The notes beneath the pieces are model-generated. The model worked only from the letters and a program-made list of their open reading frames with translations. It had not been told where the DNA came from and did no database searches. A stretch of 64,000 nt of DNA from UBA7236 sp035439505 (GTDB lineage: Bacteria; Bacteroidota; Bacteroidia; Chitinophagales; BACL12): NCBI GenBank assembly GCA_035439505.1, contig DAORKJ010000010.1:1-64000 (forward strand), in the 5' to 3' direction. The stretch's first letter is position 1; each line of letters opens with the position of its first letter. The translations under genes were made by a program, and so were the position numbers. This document shows positions 54,037 through 63,769 of the stretch, one piece after another.

Positions 54037-55026
54037 TTGATTGAAATAACAATTCCTTTAGACGGTATAAGGCCGATTGACTTCTACGGTGTACATAATG
54101 CGCGGTTGGGGATCATTAAAAAAACCTTTCCTTATCTCAATATTTCAGGTCGCGGAAGCGAATTGAAGGTAAGAGGCAATGAAAAAGACATTGACGATTT
54201 TAAAAGTAAAATCAACAAAGTACTTATTCACCTCGAAAAATTTGGGAGTATTAGTGATACTAATTTACAAAGTATACTATTCGGTATTGCTGAAGATGAG
54301 CTGGTAGATTTACCTGAACTACCTGATGATGCGATTGTGCATGGCCAAAACGGATTTTTAGTCCGGGCCCGAACACCAAATCAGAAAAAGATGGTGGCTT
54401 TAGCCAATGAAAATGATATTGTTTTTGCCATTGGTCCTGCCGGAACCGGAAAAACCTACACTGCGGTTGCGTTGGCCGTTCGTGCGTTAAAAGATAAAGT
54501 AGTAAAACGTATCATTTTAACCCGCCCTGCTGTAGAAGCAGGTGAAAACCTCGGATTTTTACCTGGCGATTTAAAAGAAAAAATCGACCCATACCTCCGT
54601 CCTTTATACGATGCATTGGACGATATGCTGCCTATGGAAAAACTCAACCTGTATATGCAAAACAGGGTAATTGAAATTGCTCCTTTGGCGTTTATGCGCG
54701 GTAGAACTTTAGATCATGCATTTATTATTTTAGATGAAGCTCAAAATGCTACTGATGCACAAATAAAAATGTTTTTAACCAGAATTGGCCCTAGTGCAAA
54801 ATGTATCATTACAGGTGATTTAACACAAATAGATTTACCTAGAAATCAAAGCTCAGGGCTGTACACTTCATTAAGAATATTAAAAGACATTGATGGAATA
54901 GGCACTATTTTCCTCAACGAAAATGATGTTGTTCGTCACCGACTGGTAAAACAAATTATAAAAGCTTACGATAAAGAAAAAACCAGAATAGAAAACCGCG
55001 TTAGCGATGAACATCAAGGTTCATAA
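54037..55026 (+). CDS. phoH: PhoH family ATPase/RNA helicase-like protein
   Basis: PhoH-like (PhoL) proteins are P-loop ATPases tied to RNA handling and ribosome maturation. The start is TTG at 54037 (MIEITIPLDGIRPIDFYGVH), the usual opening of the family. A KH-like N-terminal domain (about 15-75) precedes the helicase-like core. Walker A is GPAGTGKTYTAVALAVRAL near residue 133, and RPAVEAGENLGFLPGDLKEK follows at about 165. The Walker B Asp is in FIILDEAQNATDAQIKMFL. Its last 13 bases overlap the convergent carbonic anhydrase gene. Confidence 0.93.
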   Translation: MIEITIPLDGIRPIDFYGVHNARLGIIKKTFPYLNISGRGSELKVRGNEKDIDDFKSKINKVLIHLEKFGSISDTNLQSILFGIAEDELVDLPELPDDAIVHGQNGFLVRARTPNQKKMVALANENDIVFAIGPAGTGKTYTAVALAVRALKDKVVKRIILTRPAVEAGENLGFLPGDLKEKIDPYLRPLYDALDDMLPMEKLNLYMQNRVIEIAPLAFMRGRTLDHAFIILDEAQNATDAQIKMFLTRIGPSAKCIITGDLTQIDLPRNQSSGLYTSLRILKDIDGIGTIFLNENDVVRHRLVKQIIKAYDKEKTRIENRVSDEHQGS

Positions 55027-55658
55027 CTGCTAGGTAATAAACCATATTCTTTCCATTCATCAATTGGGATTGGTAATTCTTTAATTAATCCGTGAGAAAT
55101 ATCAAGTACCCAGCCATGTAATTTGGGATATTCATTTTTGCGGAATGCATCATGCATTACCGATGTTTTACATAATTGTCGCAACTGACGGATTACATTT
55201 AATTCGCTGAGTTTATTTAGACGCTCTGTTAAATCGGGAATAGCATCTAATTCTTTTTTATTTTCCATGGCAATATCACGGATATTCATGGTCCAGTTTT
55301 CCACCATATTCAATGTAGTTCCTGTATATGCCGCTTGAACACCTCCGCATCCGTAATGACCGCAAACAATAATATGTTGCACTTTCAAAGTTTTAACTGA
55401 AAATTCCAACACCGTTAACAAATTCATATCATTCAAAAACACCTGATTGGCAACGTTCCTATGGATGAAAATTTGTCCCGGAATGGAGCCCGTAAACACG
55501 TCAATCGGCAAACGGCTGTCACTGCACCCAATGTAAAGAAAAGGCGGTTTTTGCCCTTGTGACAACATTTCAAAATATGTTGGGTCAGTAGCAAGTTTTT
55601 GCTCCACCCAATTGGCATTATTTTGTAATAATTGTTTGTATTCCGACGAATTGCTCAT
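55014..55658 (-). CDS. can: Beta-class carbonic anhydrase
   Basis: The enzyme interconverts CO2 and bicarbonate, supplying bicarbonate for carboxylation reactions in the cytoplasm. I start at MSNSSEYKQLLQNN, which is the usual beginning, rather than the seven residues upstream. The zinc site is complete: CSDSRLP (Cys and Asp) near residue 43, and HYGCGGVQ (His and Cys) near residue 99. GQIFIHRNVANQV is the conserved substrate-pocket block. Length is 214 residues. It converges with phoH, overlapping it by 13 bases. Confidence 0.94.
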   Translation of the reverse strand: MSNSSEYKQLLQNNANWVEQKLATDPTYFEMLSQGQKPPFLYIGCSDSRLPIDVFTGSIPGQIFIHRNVANQVFLNDMNLLTVLEFSVKTLKVQHIIVCGHYGCGGVQAAYTGTTLNMVENWTMNIRDIAMENKKELDAIPDLTERLNKLSELNVIRQLRQLCKTSVMHDAFRKNEYPKLHGWVLDISHGLIKELPIPIDEWKEYGLLPSSYEP

Positions 55659-55725
55659 AGTATCAAAGATAAGTGGCAAAAATTTAAATTCCTACCCTAA
55701 CAATTAGTTTTTAAAAATGTTTAAC

Positions 55726-56253
55726 TCATTTTTCGGAAACATACCGCTCCTTAATAATTTTCATATGATGTAATTCATGTCCTGCAATTACATACGCAAA
55801 TGCATTTACATTCATAATATTATTATTCGCAGTTCCTCTGTTTAATAAAATGGTATTATTAAAACTTCTAAACATGTAAATAGTACCTGCGCGCACGGCA
55901 ATATACTCCCTCACCATATCAATAAAATCACGTTCGTCAACATTGGCATTAGTAACATAATCGTTTTCTTCAAATCCCGGAAGTGGTGTTGTATCTTTTC
56001 TGGCAATACGTAATGCGCGATAACACATTATTCGTTCGCAATCAATCATATGTTGTAACACTTCTTTAATCGTCCACTTTCCCGGTGCATACCGATACTG
56101 AATTTGCTCCTCCGTAAGCTCTGCTAAATATGCTGCCGTCGCATCAATCTGACTGCGCATTATTTCAATTAAGTCGCCATCGGGAACAAGACTGATATAA
56201 TTTATTTGATATGGTATATAATCACCTTCTTGTGGTTTGCTCCAGTTTATCAT
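55726..56253 (-). CDS. DinB-family protein
   Basis: I start at MINWSKPQEGDYIPYQI, dropping 19 residues with no support. The 175-residue protein fits the DinB four-helix bundle. Ligand-type histidines are in TIKEVLQHMIDCERIMCYRA near residue 62 and in AGHELHHMKIIKERY near residue 162. W in APGKWTIKEV is the usual family residue. It is probably a metal-dependent transferase, and its substrate is unknown. Transcription is divergent from the ion-channel gene. Two more DinB-like genes are at 17.9 kb and 63.8 kb. Confidence 0.85.
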   Translation of the reverse strand: MINWSKPQEGDYIPYQINYISLVPDGDLIEIMRSQIDATAAYLAELTEEQIQYRYAPGKWTIKEVLQHMIDCERIMCYRALRIARKDTTPLPGFEENDYVTNANVDERDFIDMVREYIAVRAGTIYMFRSFNNTILLNRGTANNNIMNVNAFAYVIAGHELHHMKIIKERYVSEK

Positions 56254-56488
56254 CTCTAATTTTTTTACAAATGTCCTAAACTTCAGGTATCCAAACAAAT
56301 GTTGGAACAAATTATAGCGTATTAAACTGACTTAAAAAGACCAAACAAAACATGAACATATTGCATTTTCAATAATATGTTATTGGCTAAACCTGCTGTT
56401 ATTTATTAATTGGTTGCAGTTATTGATTAAACCCCTAAATAATAAGGCCATTCACAAAAAATTGATATTTTTACTTCAAACATACATC

Positions 56489-58381
56489 ATGAGTACCTTT
56501 TCCAAAAAACTCCGTTATGCCTTTGATAATACTATGAGCAAAGGCCCCATTGCATTAATTATCTGGTTGGCAATTATTTCCATATTGGTCATTATTTTGG
56601 CTGCATTTGTATTGATGGTAACCGGCATAAATCAACCTGAAGAAGAAGGATTAAATTTTATGGAGGCTGCTTGGCAGAGTTTAATGCGCACATTAGATGC
56701 CGGAACCATGGGTGGTGACGCTGGTTGGCCGTTTAGAATAATCATGTTGTTGGTTACCATTGGAGGTATTTTTATTGTAAGCACATTAATTGGTGTTTTG
56801 TCTAGCGGTATAGAAGGTAAATTGGAAGAATTAAGAAAAGGACGTAGTGAAGTAATGGAAAATGATTACACCCTCATATTAGGATGGAGTTCAAAAGTAT
56901 TTACCATTATCAGCGAATTAGTGTTGGCTAACGAAAATCAAAAAAAACCACGTATAGTAATTTTAGCCGGTATCGATAAAGTTGAAATGGAAGATGCTAT
57001 TCAGTCCAATATCGGTGATACTAAAAATACTAAAATAATTTGCAGAAGTGGAGATACTACTAACCCACTGGATTTATTAATTGTAAATCCCAAAAAAGCA
57101 AAATCAATTATTATTTTGGGCAAAGATGAAAATGAAAGTGACTTCGAAATTATTAAAACAATATTGGCAATAACAAATAATCCGGACCGCAAACCGGAAC
57201 CCTATCATATTATTGCAGAAATGCGAGAAACACAAAATTTTGATGTAGCGCGGATGATTGCTAAAGATGAAGCCGAACTTATATTAACTGATGATATTGT
57301 TGCACGCATTATGGTTCAAACTTCGCGCCAAAGCGGATTGAGTGTAGTGTATACTGAATTAATGGATTACGGTGGCGATGAAATTTATTACAAAAACGAA
57401 CCATTATTATACGGAAAAACTTATGCCGAAGCATTAATGGCATATGATACAAGTTGTATTATCGGTTTAAAACAAAATGGTTTAAGTCGAATTAATCCGC
57501 CAATGGATACAATTATTAGTAATACAGATGAAATAATTGCCATCAGTGCTGATGATGATACCATCAAACTCAATCAAAAAACACAATTTGATATTCAACA
57601 GCAGGCAATTACTTCTTCACTCCCACCTGCAGTGAAAAAAGTGGAACGAATAATTTTATTAGGTTGGAACAGAAGAGTTATTCGTGTAATTAAAGAATTA
57701 AATAACTACGTGGGGAAAGGTTCCACCATTCATGTAGTTGCGAATGTGGAATTACCTCAGGAACTAGCACCAAATAACGCTGCACAATACGAAAATATCC
57801 AAATAGAGTTTACCGGCGCTGAAACTGCTGACAGAAATGTATTGGAATCGCTGCAGGTATTTAATGCCGATTATGTTATGCTTTTCAGTTATGAATTAGA
57901 AAATGATATTCAGCGCAGCGACTCCATTACATTAATCACTTTATTACACTTACGCGACATGAGTGAAAAAGCAGGAAAAGATTTGAACTTGGTAAGTGAA
58001 ATGCTTGATTTAAAAAATCGCGAACTCGCCGAGGTTACTAATGCCGATGACTTTATTGTAAGCGATAAAATGTTAAGTTTATTAATAACCCAGGTTAGTG
58101 AAAACAAACATTTAATGCGTGTTTTTGAGGATATTTTAGATGAAGAGGGTAGTGAAATTTACATGAAACCGATTTCCGATTATATTGACATCAGCAACCC
58201 TATTAATTTTTATACAATCACTACATCCGGCATTCAAAAGGGTCACACCGTGATTGGTTATCGATTAATGGCAGATGAACACAATGCAGCTAAATCGTAT
58301 GGTATTCGGTTAAACCCCGATAAACCGGAAATGATAAAGTTTTCAGCTGATGATAAATTAATTGTTTTGGCAGATGATTAA
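56489..58381 (+). CDS. CASTOR/POLLUX-type ion channel-like protein
   Basis: I start at MSTFSKKLRYAFDN, giving 630 residues. Two membrane segments (about 20-45 and 88-113) flank a pore-like loop with SLMRTLDAGTMGGDAGWPF, the arrangement of CASTOR/POLLUX and related bacterial potassium or calcium channels. Two RCK-type nucleotide-binding regions follow, with VENDYTLILGWSSKVFTIIS near residue 128 and VERIILLGWNRRVIRVIKEL near residue 380. The protein should gate an ion in response to a cytosolic ligand. The next gene starts 14 bases downstream and is probably co-transcribed. Confidence 0.85.
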   Translation: MSTFSKKLRYAFDNTMSKGPIALIIWLAIISILVIILAAFVLMVTGINQPEEEGLNFMEAAWQSLMRTLDAGTMGGDAGWPFRIIMLLVTIGGIFIVSTLIGVLSSGIEGKLEELRKGRSEVMENDYTLILGWSSKVFTIISELVLANENQKKPRIVILAGIDKVEMEDAIQSNIGDTKNTKIICRSGDTTNPLDLLIVNPKKAKSIIILGKDENESDFEIIKTILAITNNPDRKPEPYHIIAEMRETQNFDVARMIAKDEAELILTDDIVARIMVQTSRQSGLSVVYTELMDYGGDEIYYKNEPLLYGKTYAEALMAYDTSCIIGLKQNGLSRINPPMDTIISNTDEIIAISADDDTIKLNQKTQFDIQQQAITSSLPPAVKKVERIILLGWNRRVIRVIKELNNYVGKGSTIHVVANVELPQELAPNNAAQYENIQIEFTGAETADRNVLESLQVFNADYVMLFSYELENDIQRSDSITLITLLHLRDMSEKAGKDLNLVSEMLDLKNRELAEVTNADDFIVSDKMLSLLITQVSENKHLMRVFEDILDEEGSEIYMKPISDYIDISNPINFYTITTSGIQKGHTVIGYRLMADEHNAAKSYGIRLNPDKPEMIKFSADDKLIVLADD

Positions 58382-58395
58382 CTTTGCCGATAATT

Positions 58396-58869
58396 ATGAA
58401 AAAAGTACTGGATTCGGTAAAAAACGTTTTTGACGAAACAACAGGGCTGTTAGGAGAAGGTTATCAATCGGCTACAGGATTGCTGAAAGAAACTTTAAGT
58501 AATTTTTATGATGTTAAAAACCTAACCAGCGAAAAATTGGCAGATATGGCGAACGACCTCATTGCCCTATCACCGATTATTGAAAAAACCGGTTTTCGCA
58601 CCAAAGAAATTAATGTCGGAGTTAGCATTCCACCAAGAATTGTATTTCATTTTGAAAAATTTGCTGACGTAAGTAAAGCAGATATTGATATTATCCTAAA
58701 AGAAAATGAAGACAAAACATTACTCAAAGTGATTGTAACCACACTGGTTGCCGCTGACGATTTCCAGAAAAAACTTACATTGGGCAGTTTTAAATTCAAC
58801 GAAATTGATATTGAGGTGGGAGTACCTCCTGAAGTAAATGTTAAATTGGTGAACGCTTCGGCACACTAA
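58396..58869 (+). CDS. Protein of unknown function, 157 aa, with internal repeat
   Basis: I prefer the ATG at 58396 (MKKVLDSVKNVFDETTGLLG); a TTG lies 12 bases upstream. The N-terminal 45 residues look like an amphipathic helix pair (GEGYQSATGLLKETLSNFYD), with no signal peptide. The rest is beta-rich and has a repeated unit, TKEINVGVSIPPRIVFHFE near residue 72 and FNEIDIEVGVPPEVNVKLV near residue 133. This suggests an internal duplication. I do not recognise a family. It follows the ion channel by 14 bases and precedes the phosphoesterase by 17, so the three are probably one operon. Confidence 0.6.
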   Translation: MKKVLDSVKNVFDETTGLLGEGYQSATGLLKETLSNFYDVKNLTSEKLADMANDLIALSPIIEKTGFRTKEINVGVSIPPRIVFHFEKFADVSKADIDIILKENEDKTLLKVIVTTLVAADDFQKKLTLGSFKFNEIDIEVGVPPEVNVKLVNASAH

Positions 58870-58886
58870 ACTGTTACGCTTTGCAT

Positions 58887-60134
58887 ATGGATGTTCAGGC
58901 AATAATTACACGACTTACAGTTACAGGAATAGCATATTTCGTATCTGACATTTTTATTCATAGTGCCATAAAGAAGGCATTTAATACTAATCCCAAAGCA
59001 ATCCGGTATTATTGGATAAGCAATATTACATTGTTTATTTTAGCATCAGTGGGATTTGTTTTGTTGCAATACATGCAGCCCACATTAGCACGAATCAATC
59101 TCTGGTTTTTTGGCATATTTATCTCGTTGTTGTTTTCCAAACTTGTGGTATTAATAATTTTGTTTGGAGAAATCATTATACGTTTTATTGGAAGCTTGTT
59201 TACTTACAACAAACGCAAAAAACATCAACAACCATTTATGTTAAGCAGACGAACATTTATTGCACGTATGTCTTTGCTGATTGGAGCTATTCCCTTTGCA
59301 GGATTTGCTTATGGCATATTTAAAGGTCGTTATAACTTCACCATACATAAACTGGAAGTAGCATTTGACGATTTACCTGAATCATTCGATGGATTTACAT
59401 TAACGCAATTAAGCGACTTACACATTGGTTCCTGGGATAAAAGTGCTGAAAACGAGTTAGAATACCTTGTTCAAACCGTTCAGGAATTAAAATCTGATGT
59501 CGTTTTTTTTACCGGAGATATAGTAAATAGCCGCGCCGATGAAATGGATGGCTGGTTTGATACCTTCAAAAAAATCGGTGCACCGTTTGGAGTATTTTCC
59601 GTTTTAGGTAATCATGATTATGGCGATTACATTAAATGGAAAACAGAAGCCGATCGTGAAGAGAATTTAAAGAACGTAAAAAACATTCATCCTCAATTAG
59701 GGTTTAATTTATTGTTGAATGAAAACGTGGCATTGGAAAAAAATGGTGAAAAAATATATGTAATTGGCGTTGAAAACTGGGGTAAAGGCGATTTCCCAAA
59801 AATAGGCGATTTAGATATTGCATCACAAGGAGTGGATGACCAATCGTTCCGTATTTTATTATCACATGATCCATCGCATTGGGATGCAAAAGTATTGGAA
59901 AAATCAAACCCGCCACAATTAACTTTGAGCGGACATACACATGGATTTCAAATGGGTATTGAAACTCCTGCAATAAGATTTTCTCCTTCACAGTTTATTT
60001 ACGACCAATGGGCAGGTCTTTATCAAAAAAACAACGTGGCTATTTATGTTAACCGCGGATTAGGTACTGTAGGATACCCTGGTAGAATCGGTATTTGGCC
60101 TGAAATAACACAAATTACACTTCGAAAAAAATAA
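58887..60134 (+). CDS. Membrane-anchored metallophosphoesterase
   Basis: Four hydrophobic segments (about 6-24, 32-50, 65-95, 130-150) anchor the N-terminus in the inner membrane, and a calcineurin-like phosphoesterase domain follows (about 160-415). The metal motifs are complete: LSDLHIGSWDK near residue 175, FFTGDIVNS, VLGNHDYGDY near residue 240, LSHDPSHWD and SGHTHGFQMG near residue 350. The architecture resembles YaeI-type enzymes, which cleave phosphodiesters, but the substrate is unknown. I use ATG at 58887; a TTG lies 6 bases upstream. Confidence 0.85.
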   Translation: MDVQAIITRLTVTGIAYFVSDIFIHSAIKKAFNTNPKAIRYYWISNITLFILASVGFVLLQYMQPTLARINLWFFGIFISLLFSKLVVLIILFGEIIIRFIGSLFTYNKRKKHQQPFMLSRRTFIARMSLLIGAIPFAGFAYGIFKGRYNFTIHKLEVAFDDLPESFDGFTLTQLSDLHIGSWDKSAENELEYLVQTVQELKSDVVFFTGDIVNSRADEMDGWFDTFKKIGAPFGVFSVLGNHDYGDYIKWKTEADREENLKNVKNIHPQLGFNLLLNENVALEKNGEKIYVIGVENWGKGDFPKIGDLDIASQGVDDQSFRILLSHDPSHWDAKVLEKSNPPQLTLSGHTHGFQMGIETPAIRFSPSQFIYDQWAGLYQKNNVAIYVNRGLGTVGYPGRIGIWPEITQITLRKK

Positions 60135-60148
60135 ATTAACTTTATACC

Positions 60149-60781
60149 ATGAGAATATTTGTTTTGTTGGCTATCACCATAATAGCATTATCATCGTGCA
60201 GCAATTCTTCCAAACACAAGGATGCAAACGGCGCCTTATTAGTTGATTTTTTAACTTATCAGGATGGCTCTCCAATTGCCTTTGCTCCAATGAAACATGA
60301 AGACAGTGCATTTGTGGAAAGTTTTCAAGCAGAAATTTGTTTGTTTGAAGGTGAACCATACACAGGTAAAGTAGTACTTTATGATAGCGAAAAATTAAAA
60401 CTGGAAGGGCAGTTGAAAGACGGCAAATTCGACGGCAAATGGTCCTTTTATTATCCAAGTGGTGTAGTTCAAATAGAAGGAACATATACCAACGGTATAG
60501 AGACAGGAATGTGGACGACTTATTATCGTAAAGACTATCCTAAAATGATGAAATATTATGATGAAAAAGGATATTTACTGATGCGCAAAGAATATTTTGA
60601 TAACGGTAAAGTAAAAAATTATCAGAATGTGAAATGCCCTCAATTTGGTAATTTGGAAAGAAGAGTGCAATTCAATTATAAAGGTGAAGTTGAATATATT
60701 GATGCTGAACGCGAATTGGGCCGACTAGAACCTGCTGCAATCAATAAACTCCTTCAAGATAATGGCTTAATGGTGAAATAA
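60149..60781 (+). CDS. MORN-type repeat lipoprotein (YwqK-like)
   Basis: A canonical lipobox (IIALSSCSNSS, Cys17) anchors the protein. The rest is built from YwqK/MORN-variant repeats: YTGKVVLYDSEKLKLEGQLK, DGKFDGKWSFYYPSGVVQIE, NGIETGMWTTYYRKDYPKM and YDEKGYLLMRKEYFDNGKVK. Such proteins are often annotated as antitoxin-like in Bacteroidota, but a toxin partner is not visible here. They are better viewed as envelope repeat lipoproteins of unknown function. The gene starts 14 bases after the phosphoesterase stop. Confidence 0.8.
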   Translation: MRIFVLLAITIIALSSCSNSSKHKDANGALLVDFLTYQDGSPIAFAPMKHEDSAFVESFQAEICLFEGEPYTGKVVLYDSEKLKLEGQLKDGKFDGKWSFYYPSGVVQIEGTYTNGIETGMWTTYYRKDYPKMMKYYDEKGYLLMRKEYFDNGKVKNYQNVKCPQFGNLERRVQFNYKGEVEYIDAERELGRLEPAAINKLLQDNGLMVK

Positions 60782-60843
60782 GCAATTTCGTTTTATTATA
60801 ATAAATAAGTATTGTTTGCCGTTGTTCATTACACACATACTGA

Positions 60844-61503
60844 ATGAAAACCCTTCTGCTTATCACCGGCATTTTAATAGCCGGACTTTTGCTCCAATGT
60901 GATGGAAATTCAACACTCTTTTATAATGCCCGCAAAGCAACTGCAGATAGTTTGCAAAAAGCAGATAGTATTAATACGAGTTTATTAATTTCAAAAGCAG
61001 GTTACGCAAAAACTTATTGTATTAAAAATAAATTTGATACTTCAATTTGTCTGCTGATTAACATGCGCGAACATTCAGGTAATTTTCGATTTTATGTATG
61101 GGATTTTGAAACCAATCAGCCAATTGATTCCGGACTGGTTAGTCATGGTTGCGGTGATAATCCTTGGGGGATGGATGCTAGTTCCAACAATCCCATTTTT
61201 TCTAATATTCCGGAAAGTCATACTTCATCGTTAGGGAAATACAAAGTTGGTAAACGCGATATTAGTCAGTGGGGTGTTGGTATAAAATACTATTTACATG
61301 GTCTTGAATCAACTAACAGTAAAGCTTATGAAAGGCAAATTGTATTTCATTCTTGGAACGCAATACCAGATGTTGCAACTTATCCAATCGGAGCACCGGA
61401 AGGATGGGGTTGCCCTGCTATTTCAAACAATTTTTTTAACCGGGTTGACAACTTATTAATGGCGAAAAATAAGCCTGTATTACTATGGATATTTAACGAA
61501 TAA
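60844..61503 (+). CDS. Murein L,D-transpeptidase catalytic-domain protein
   Basis: The 219 residues contain a YkuD-2-type L,D-transpeptidase fold with the catalytic Cys in APEGWGCPAISNNFF near residue 190 and His in IVFHSWNAIP near residue 170. LINMREHSGNFRFYVWDFET is the opening block. A hydrophobic N-terminus (MKTLLLITGILIAGLLLQC) targets it to the envelope, but the lipobox is not canonical. It probably crosslinks or anchors peptidoglycan. The gene is separated by 62 bases from the MORN-type gene and ends at a bidirectional terminator. Confidence 0.85.
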   Translation: MKTLLLITGILIAGLLLQCDGNSTLFYNARKATADSLQKADSINTSLLISKAGYAKTYCIKNKFDTSICLLINMREHSGNFRFYVWDFETNQPIDSGLVSHGCGDNPWGMDASSNNPIFSNIPESHTSSLGKYKVGKRDISQWGVGIKYYLHGLESTNSKAYERQIVFHSWNAIPDVATYPIGAPEGWGCPAISNNFFNRVDNLLMAKNKPVLLWIFNE

Positions 61504-61508
61504 AAAAA

Positions 61509-61532
61509 ACGGATAACTAATAAGTCATCCGT
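61509..61532. terminator. Bidirectional terminator
   Basis: ACGGATAACT and AGTCATCCGT form a hairpin. On the minus strand the single mismatch becomes a G-U pair and a run of T follows, so it serves the T9SS gene best, and the L,D-transpeptidase gene less well. Confidence 0.82.
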
Positions 61533-61553
61533 TCCTTTTTCAAATAGCATAAA

Positions 61554-63653
61554 TTATCTTAATAAATGAACAGTGCCTGAATAAGTTTCAGAAACACCAT
61601 CGCACAACATTTTAACTACATATACATAAGTACCGATTTCCTGCGAGCGTCCAAAATAATCATTACCGTCCCAACCACCTCTGTCAAAATCTTTAAAATA
61701 GTCATATATCGGATCACCCCATCTGTTAAACACTTTAAAGTATTGAACCTCCTCGCAAAGGTTGGCTGTTGGTGGAACTCTAAAAATATCATTCACACCA
61801 TCACCATTTGGTGTAAAGGCATTGGGTAAAGCAACCTCTGCAGCTACAATAATAGTAACACAGTCGGTTGAAACACAACCTGTAGGATGCGTTGCAGAAA
61901 CACAATACGTAGTAGTTTCGTAAGGATTAATTAGTGGGTTAGGGTCCGTAATATCAGAAATATTATAATCCGGAGTCCATAATATCGTATAAGGGTCGTC
62001 TAAATTAGTATATAAGGTCATGAAATTACCCATCACTAACGTGGTATCAGGATATGCTGTAATAGCTACTGAATCAATCACATCCACTTCTACAAAACCA
62101 ATCAACTGACAGCCTAAATCATCTGTCACAGTTACTGCATAGGTGAAATCGTATGGAGGAACAATAATAAGGTCAGGCGTATTAGTAGTTGTTGGGTCAT
62201 TCCATTGGTAATTAAGCGAACCTGTTCCTGTAGCAATAACACTCATAAAAAGTTCATTACCGGCGCAAACAACTGCATCATCCGGTATCATATCTACGGT
62301 TAATTCAATATACAATTCAGTGGGTGCCGGAAGGACCAGGTTATTTAAAAATCCACCATCAGCGCCATCTTGAGCAAAATTTGTCGAGTTAAAACACGGG
62401 GATGCCGCGCCTTCTCCAACAGTAACTCCAGAGTTACCGCCATCAGAAATAAGTGTAATTCCGGCAGGTAATGCACCGGTGCTCATCCACAACAAGCCAC
62501 CTGAGCCGCCACCACCGGGTCCTGCACAATTTATACCATCAATTGAGTTATCTACATTACCACCATCACCGCCCATCACTTCAACAGTAAGTGCACTGGC
62601 AATTGTGGCAACATCGAGTAAAATTGTTCCACCACCACCGCCACCGGGAGCTCCATCGTCATTTGCTATAGAAAATATGGTTTCCCCATTTGAGCGTATT
62701 GCAAACCCGTTGCCTTCAATAGTATTCGCTTTAATTAAAATAATTCCACCGCCTCTTCCAGCTACTGGAGATGAGCCTAAATTAGAGCTACCACCACCGC
62801 CTCCACCGCCCATCCAAATGCGGTTTTCAGCATTGCTATATACTAGAGGCCATCCACCAAAACCAGGGTAAATACCACCGCAAAGTCCTGCAGGAGGGTT
62901 AATTAACTGTCCTCCATCTCCACCAGGGGCAAAATTCGATCCACCGCCGCCGCCGGTTTGACGGTCGTTTCCTCCGCCACCGCCGTTTGCAGGAGCCCCA
63001 CGTGCATAAAAGTTATCTCCATTTTCAGAAATACCTTCACCCTTTTTACCCGCTTTATCTTCAGGTAAGGTTGTCACATATCCGTTAAAACCGTCAGGTC
63101 CTCCAACTAAACATGGTGTGTTGATGGTTACATCTGCTCCTCTGAAACCTATATTTTTTGCATCAATATTTTCGTTTAAAGTTAAAGTTCCATTCACAAT
63201 CATGGCAATAACTCCACCAGTTGTGCCATTCCATGGTTGGCCCGTTACTTCACCTACTACTTTAGCATCATTATATTCCGGAACCCTTACCAATTGAACT
63301 CGCCCGGCAAGTTGATATAATCTGCCTACTACTTCGTTAAAGGTAACTACGTTAAACACCACTGACTGCACGGTAAACATCTCATAATTACCGCTTTTTG
63401 AAAGATTTATAATGGAACCGTAAGCAGGTGAATTATCAGCTTCAGCATCAACTCCACGCATTTGAATGAGTATTACATGATCTCCCGCAGCAAGCCCAAT
63501 TGGGGTAACAGGTAATGTAACGTTATTATTACATTTGTCGATTCCTGTAACTTCCCAGTAACTGTTGATTACCCCGGAAATATTCGTTTGAGCATGCGTT
63601 AACACGCCGAGGAGGAGTAACACAGCACATAACATTAACCTGATTCTTAACAT
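61554..63653 (-). CDS. Glycine-rich T9SS type B cargo protein, 699 aa
   Basis: The signal peptide ends THAQTNISG. An N-terminal part (about 22-190) precedes a strongly Gly-rich region (about 200-400; GGGGNDRQTGGGGGSNFA, GRGGGIILIKANTIEGNG). Ig-like segments follow (about 450-610). The C-terminus is a gliding-motility-type (type B) T9SS domain: NAFTPNGDGVNDIFRVPP near residue 615, then FNRWGDPIYDYF, and YVYVVKMLCDG. Glycine-rich walls with such tails suggest an adhesin or surface fibre. It is single and ends at a bidirectional terminator. Confidence 0.85.
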   Translation of the reverse strand: MLRIRLMLCAVLLLLGVLTHAQTNISGVINSYWEVTGIDKCNNNVTLPVTPIGLAAGDHVILIQMRGVDAEADNSPAYGSIINLSKSGNYEMFTVQSVVFNVVTFNEVVGRLYQLAGRVQLVRVPEYNDAKVVGEVTGQPWNGTTGGVIAMIVNGTLTLNENIDAKNIGFRGADVTINTPCLVGGPDGFNGYVTTLPEDKAGKKGEGISENGDNFYARGAPANGGGGGNDRQTGGGGGSNFAPGGDGGQLINPPAGLCGGIYPGFGGWPLVYSNAENRIWMGGGGGGGSSNLGSSPVAGRGGGIILIKANTIEGNGFAIRSNGETIFSIANDDGAPGGGGGGTILLDVATIASALTVEVMGGDGGNVDNSIDGINCAGPGGGGSGGLLWMSTGALPAGITLISDGGNSGVTVGEGAASPCFNSTNFAQDGADGGFLNNLVLPAPTELYIELTVDMIPDDAVVCAGNELFMSVIATGTGSLNYQWNDPTTTNTPDLIIVPPYDFTYAVTVTDDLGCQLIGFVEVDVIDSVAITAYPDTTLVMGNFMTLYTNLDDPYTILWTPDYNISDITDPNPLINPYETTTYCVSATHPTGCVSTDCVTIIVAAEVALPNAFTPNGDGVNDIFRVPPTANLCEEVQYFKVFNRWGDPIYDYFKDFDRGGWDGNDYFGRSQEIGTYVYVVKMLCDGVSETYSGTVHLLR

Positions 63654-63769
63654 AGTAGTAGTATGTGTGTGAATTTTGGACGAAGATACATAATAACCAC
63701 AAATTTCGGGGATTTTGAGTTAATTTGACCTGAATTTGATAGAGCATTTTATTCACAAATACTTACCAT

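Noticed and set aside
60149..60781. Toxin-antitoxin module
   Set aside because: YwqK-type repeats are often named antitoxins, but no toxin-like gene is adjacent.
62479..62871. Long proline-rich antisense frame in the Gly-rich gene
   Set aside because: It is the complement of glycine codons and has no start context, and the sense gene has clear signal and sorting domains.
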